A DNA stretch of 32,458 nucleotides from Ichthyosporea sp. XGB-2017a (lineage: Eukaryota; Opisthokonta; Ichthyosporea): positions 79,736-112,193 of the forward strand of contig PDIM01010348.1 of assembly GCA_002811675.1 (NCBI GenBank), given 5' to 3'. This document shows, piece by piece, positions 30,359 through 32,458 of the stretch. A model generated the notes under the pieces. The model saw only the letters and a program-made list of their open reading frames with translations. It did no database searches and was not told the origin of the DNA. A program made the position numbers and the translations under genes. Position 1 is the first letter of the stretch. Every line of letters starts with the position of its first letter.

Positions 30359-32077
30359 ATGCTGACTGAAAACATGTCTCAGGAAAGACGTGAGTCTGAT
30401 GCCCTTGACGAAGTTGACGTCAGCCATTTGCCCGACACTACCCAAGAAGAAATGTCGGAAAAGAAGATCCCAGGTAAAGGGTCTTATAGTGGCAGTGACG
30501 ATGTTGAAATTGAAATTGAGAATATGAACAATATCCCCAGCGGAGAGGAAGACCGTAAGCTTTTCCCTTGGGAGGTCAGCGCAGCCAACCATATTCCTTG
30601 GAGCAGGAAAACAAACAAGCAAAGGGCAGTGGCAGTTGGAAAGACTCTTCTTTTCATAACGTTATTAGTTGGCTTGTTGTATCTGTTTATCATTTCTTTG
30701 GATCTTCTTGGTAGCGCTTTCAAAATTCTTGGTGGGCCTACTGCAGGCCGCGCCTTCCGTGAGAGTGATATCCTTGATAACCCCATTGCTGGTCTGGCTC
30801 TTGGTATTCTAACCACAGTTTTGGTGCAGTCTTCCTCTACTTCGACATCCATTGTTGTGAGTATGACAGCAAGTAATATCATTACGATTGACCAGTCCGT
30901 TCCTATTATTATGGGGGCAAATATTGGAACTTCAGTCACCAACACTATTGTTGCTGTCTCACATATTGCTGACAAGGATGAGTTTAGGAGAGCCTTTTCC
31001 GGAGCTACTGTTCATGATATGTTTAATATGCTTTCCGTGTGTGTCATTTTGCCTATTAATCTTGCATCCAAGTATCTTCAGAGGTGGGCCGAGGCCGTAG
31101 TCGATACTATGAACTTCGGAGACAAGGAGGAGAAAGTCAAAATTTTGAAGAAGCTAACTGAGCCCTTGACGAAACTTATTGTTCGCGTGAATAAGAAACT
31201 GATCACCAAAATTGCCGAGGAAGATGACCCTGTTAAACTCGATGAGTTGGAAAGCCAATCCATGCTGAAAGACGAATGCTGCTACCTGTTTTATGATACC
31301 GGAATGAGCGATGCTGCCGTCGGATCTATTTTGCTTATTGTATCATTGATTATGCTATGCGGAACTTTGATTGGGTTGGTTAAGCTATTGACCAAGGTAT
31401 TTCAAGGAAGGGCTGGGCGCATACTTCACAAAGCTGTTAACTTAAAATTCAGAAAGGGCTGGGACTGGCTGTCAGGATATATTTTAATTCTGGTTGGAGC
31501 TGGAATAACAATTTGTGTTCAGTCATCTTCTGTAATGACGTCTGTTTTGACACCTTTGGTTGGTATTGGTATGTTGCAACTAGAAAAGATGTATCCTTTA
31601 ACCCTTGGTGCCAATATTGGAACTACAGTCACCGCAATTCTTGCTGCTCTTGCTACATCAAACGTGGAGACTGCCATGACGGTTGCCTTTGTTCACTTAT
31701 TCTTTAATGTCAGTGGTATTATTCTTTGGTATCCCATTCCATTTATGCGCCATGTGCCAATTCGAGGAGCTCAATTTCTTGGGGACTTCACCGCTGATCA
31801 TCGATGGTTCCCCATCGTTTACATTGTTATTGTCTTTTTGTGTATTCCCGCTTTCCTCTTTGCGTTGTCTTTAGGGGGACTTGGAGTCTTTCTTGGAGTT
31901 CTTCTTCCCCTTCTCTTCATATTCTTCGGATATCTATTTGTCGTTTGGATGCAGAGAAACCACAAAGAGTCCCTGCCAGAGTTCATTAGGGACAGGAAAA
32001 TCACTCCCAACTGGGACTATGTGGATAATATGTTTGCGAAGATTATGAAGAAGAAAAATGAGTCTAAGCAAAAGTAA
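30359..32077 (+). CDS. SLC34: SLC34-type sodium-dependent phosphate cotransporter
   Basis: A 572-residue sodium/inorganic phosphate symporter of the NaPi-II family, expected in the plasma membrane for phosphate uptake. It has a cytoplasmic acidic N-terminus (about 1-95) followed by two inverted Na/Pi-cotransporter repeats. The signature QSSS motifs are at 157-160 (QSSSTSTSIVVSMTAS) and 388-391 (QSSSVMTSVLTPL). Each is followed by a GANIGT motif (IMGANIGTSVTNTIVA and TLGANIGTTVTAI), and FRRAFSGATVHDMFNM is nearly identical to the animal proteins. The length fits the family. The loop between repeats (about 245-315) is charged and lacks the large glycosylated loop of vertebrates. ATG 30359 is used; ATG 30374 is an alternative. 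A possible 66-nt leader intron (30252-30317, AAG|GTAAAT to ATAG) lies just upstream. AATAAA is at 32128-32133. This is the last gene before the telomere. Confidence 0.95.
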   Translation: MLTENMSQERRESDALDEVDVSHLPDTTQEEMSEKKIPGKGSYSGSDDVEIEIENMNNIPSGEEDRKLFPWEVSAANHIPWSRKTNKQRAVAVGKTLLFITLLVGLLYLFIISLDLLGSAFKILGGPTAGRAFRESDILDNPIAGLALGILTTVLVQSSSTSTSIVVSMTASNIITIDQSVPIIMGANIGTSVTNTIVAVSHIADKDEFRRAFSGATVHDMFNMLSVCVILPINLASKYLQRWAEAVVDTMNFGDKEEKVKILKKLTEPLTKLIVRVNKKLITKIAEEDDPVKLDELESQSMLKDECCYLFYDTGMSDAAVGSILLIVSLIMLCGTLIGLVKLLTKVFQGRAGRILHKAVNLKFRKGWDWLSGYILILVGAGITICVQSSSVMTSVLTPLVGIGMLQLEKMYPLTLGANIGTTVTAILAALATSNVETAMTVAFVHLFFNVSGIILWYPIPFMRHVPIRGAQFLGDFTADHRWFPIVYIVIVFLCIPAFLFALSLGGLGVFLGVLLPLLFIFFGYLFVVWMQRNHKESLPEFIRDRKITPNWDYVDNMFAKIMKKKNESKQK

Positions 32078-32280
32078 AATTTCTTTTGCCATCACCGATC
32101 CTGAGCTGGGGAAAACTATGTAGCTCGAATAAAGATTTTATTTATGTACCCTATTTTAGATCCTATAAAAAAAGCCATACATACACGCTCTTGTCACACT
32201 CTCACTCCCTCTTGGCTTGCTGGAGGATACTTACAAAGGGCGAGGCACTCAAGGGCAATGGAGACTGTTGTACAAAGAAG
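32078..32280. other. Gene-to-telomere junction
   Basis: About 200 bases of unique sequence containing the transporter 3' UTR (AATAAA at 32128-32133). No subtelomeric repeat family is visible between the gene and the telomeric array. Confidence 0.7.
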
Positions 32281-32458
32281 AGGGTTAGGGTTTAGGGTTT
32301 AAGGTTAGGGTTAGGGTTAGGGTTAGGGTCAGGGTAGAGTTAGGGTTAGGATTAGGGTTAGGATTAGGGTCAGGGTTAGGATTAGGGTTAGGGTTAGGGT
32401 TAGGGTTAGGGTTAGGGTTAGGGTTAGGGTTAGGGTTAGGGTTAGGGTTAGGGTTAGG
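32281..32458 (+). repeat. Telomere: TTAGGG repeats, degenerate inner part
   Basis: The inner 100 bases mix TTAGGG with variants: one TTTAGGG, one TTTAAGG, two TCAGGG, three TTAGGA and a shortened TAGAG unit. From 32382 to the window end the array is perfect TTAGGG (twelve units plus a partial one). The G-rich strand points outward, so this is a right chromosome end. The array is surely longer in the cell than shown. Confidence 0.97.

Noticed and set aside
32281-32458. Interstitial telomeric repeat rather than a true end
   Set aside because: The array is degenerate only on the inner side, perfect outward, oriented G-rich strand outward and runs to the window edge, all as expected for a real terminus.

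Overview
This is a eukaryotic chromosome end. The right edge is an array of TTAGGG repeats, G-rich strand running 5'->3' out of the window, so the sequence stops in a telomere. Other eukaryotic signs are GT-AG introns, AATAAA signals, a TATA box and axonemal genes. TAA, TAG and TGA are all used as stops, so the code looks standard. An inner-arm dynein heavy chain and the doublet-microtubule protein EFHB/CFAP21 imply a cell with motile cilia. TTAGGG telomeres occur in animals, early-branching fungi and many protists, so I do not name a taxon; a flagellated protist or zoosporic-fungus-like organism fits.

Layout, left to right. 169-2279 (+): a five-exon EFHB gene assembled here from splice sites and reading-frame phase. 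3334-4899 (+): a protein resembling the C-terminal domain of Dictyostelium GflB-type Ras GEFs. 5487-6686 (+): a membrane-anchored SAM-dependent methyltransferase. 6817-19176 (-): a 4119-residue intronless axonemal dynein heavy chain, DNAH7-like, with an EF-hand. 19177-19966: a divergent promoter region with a 55-base homopolymer. 19967-21883 (+): a GDSL phospholipase B1-like enzyme with a long acidic insertion. 22325-23629 (+): a secreted/membrane YHYH-domain protein whose domain halves appear in swapped order. 23744-25297 (-): an MFS sugar transporter with a TATA box. 25538-30358: about 4.8 kb without convincing genes. 30359-32077 (+): an SLC34-type sodium-phosphate cotransporter ending about 200 bases before the telomeric repeats.

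The genes do not form one pathway. EFHB and the dynein share the axoneme. The rest are surface or membrane functions: phosphate uptake, sugar uptake, a membrane-anchored lipase, a cell-surface YHYH protein and a membrane methyltransferase. Introns are evident only in EFHB; the other six genes read as single open frames. The most unusual item is the apparently circularly permuted YHYH protein. The direct abutment of a conserved phosphate transporter on the telomere comes next.
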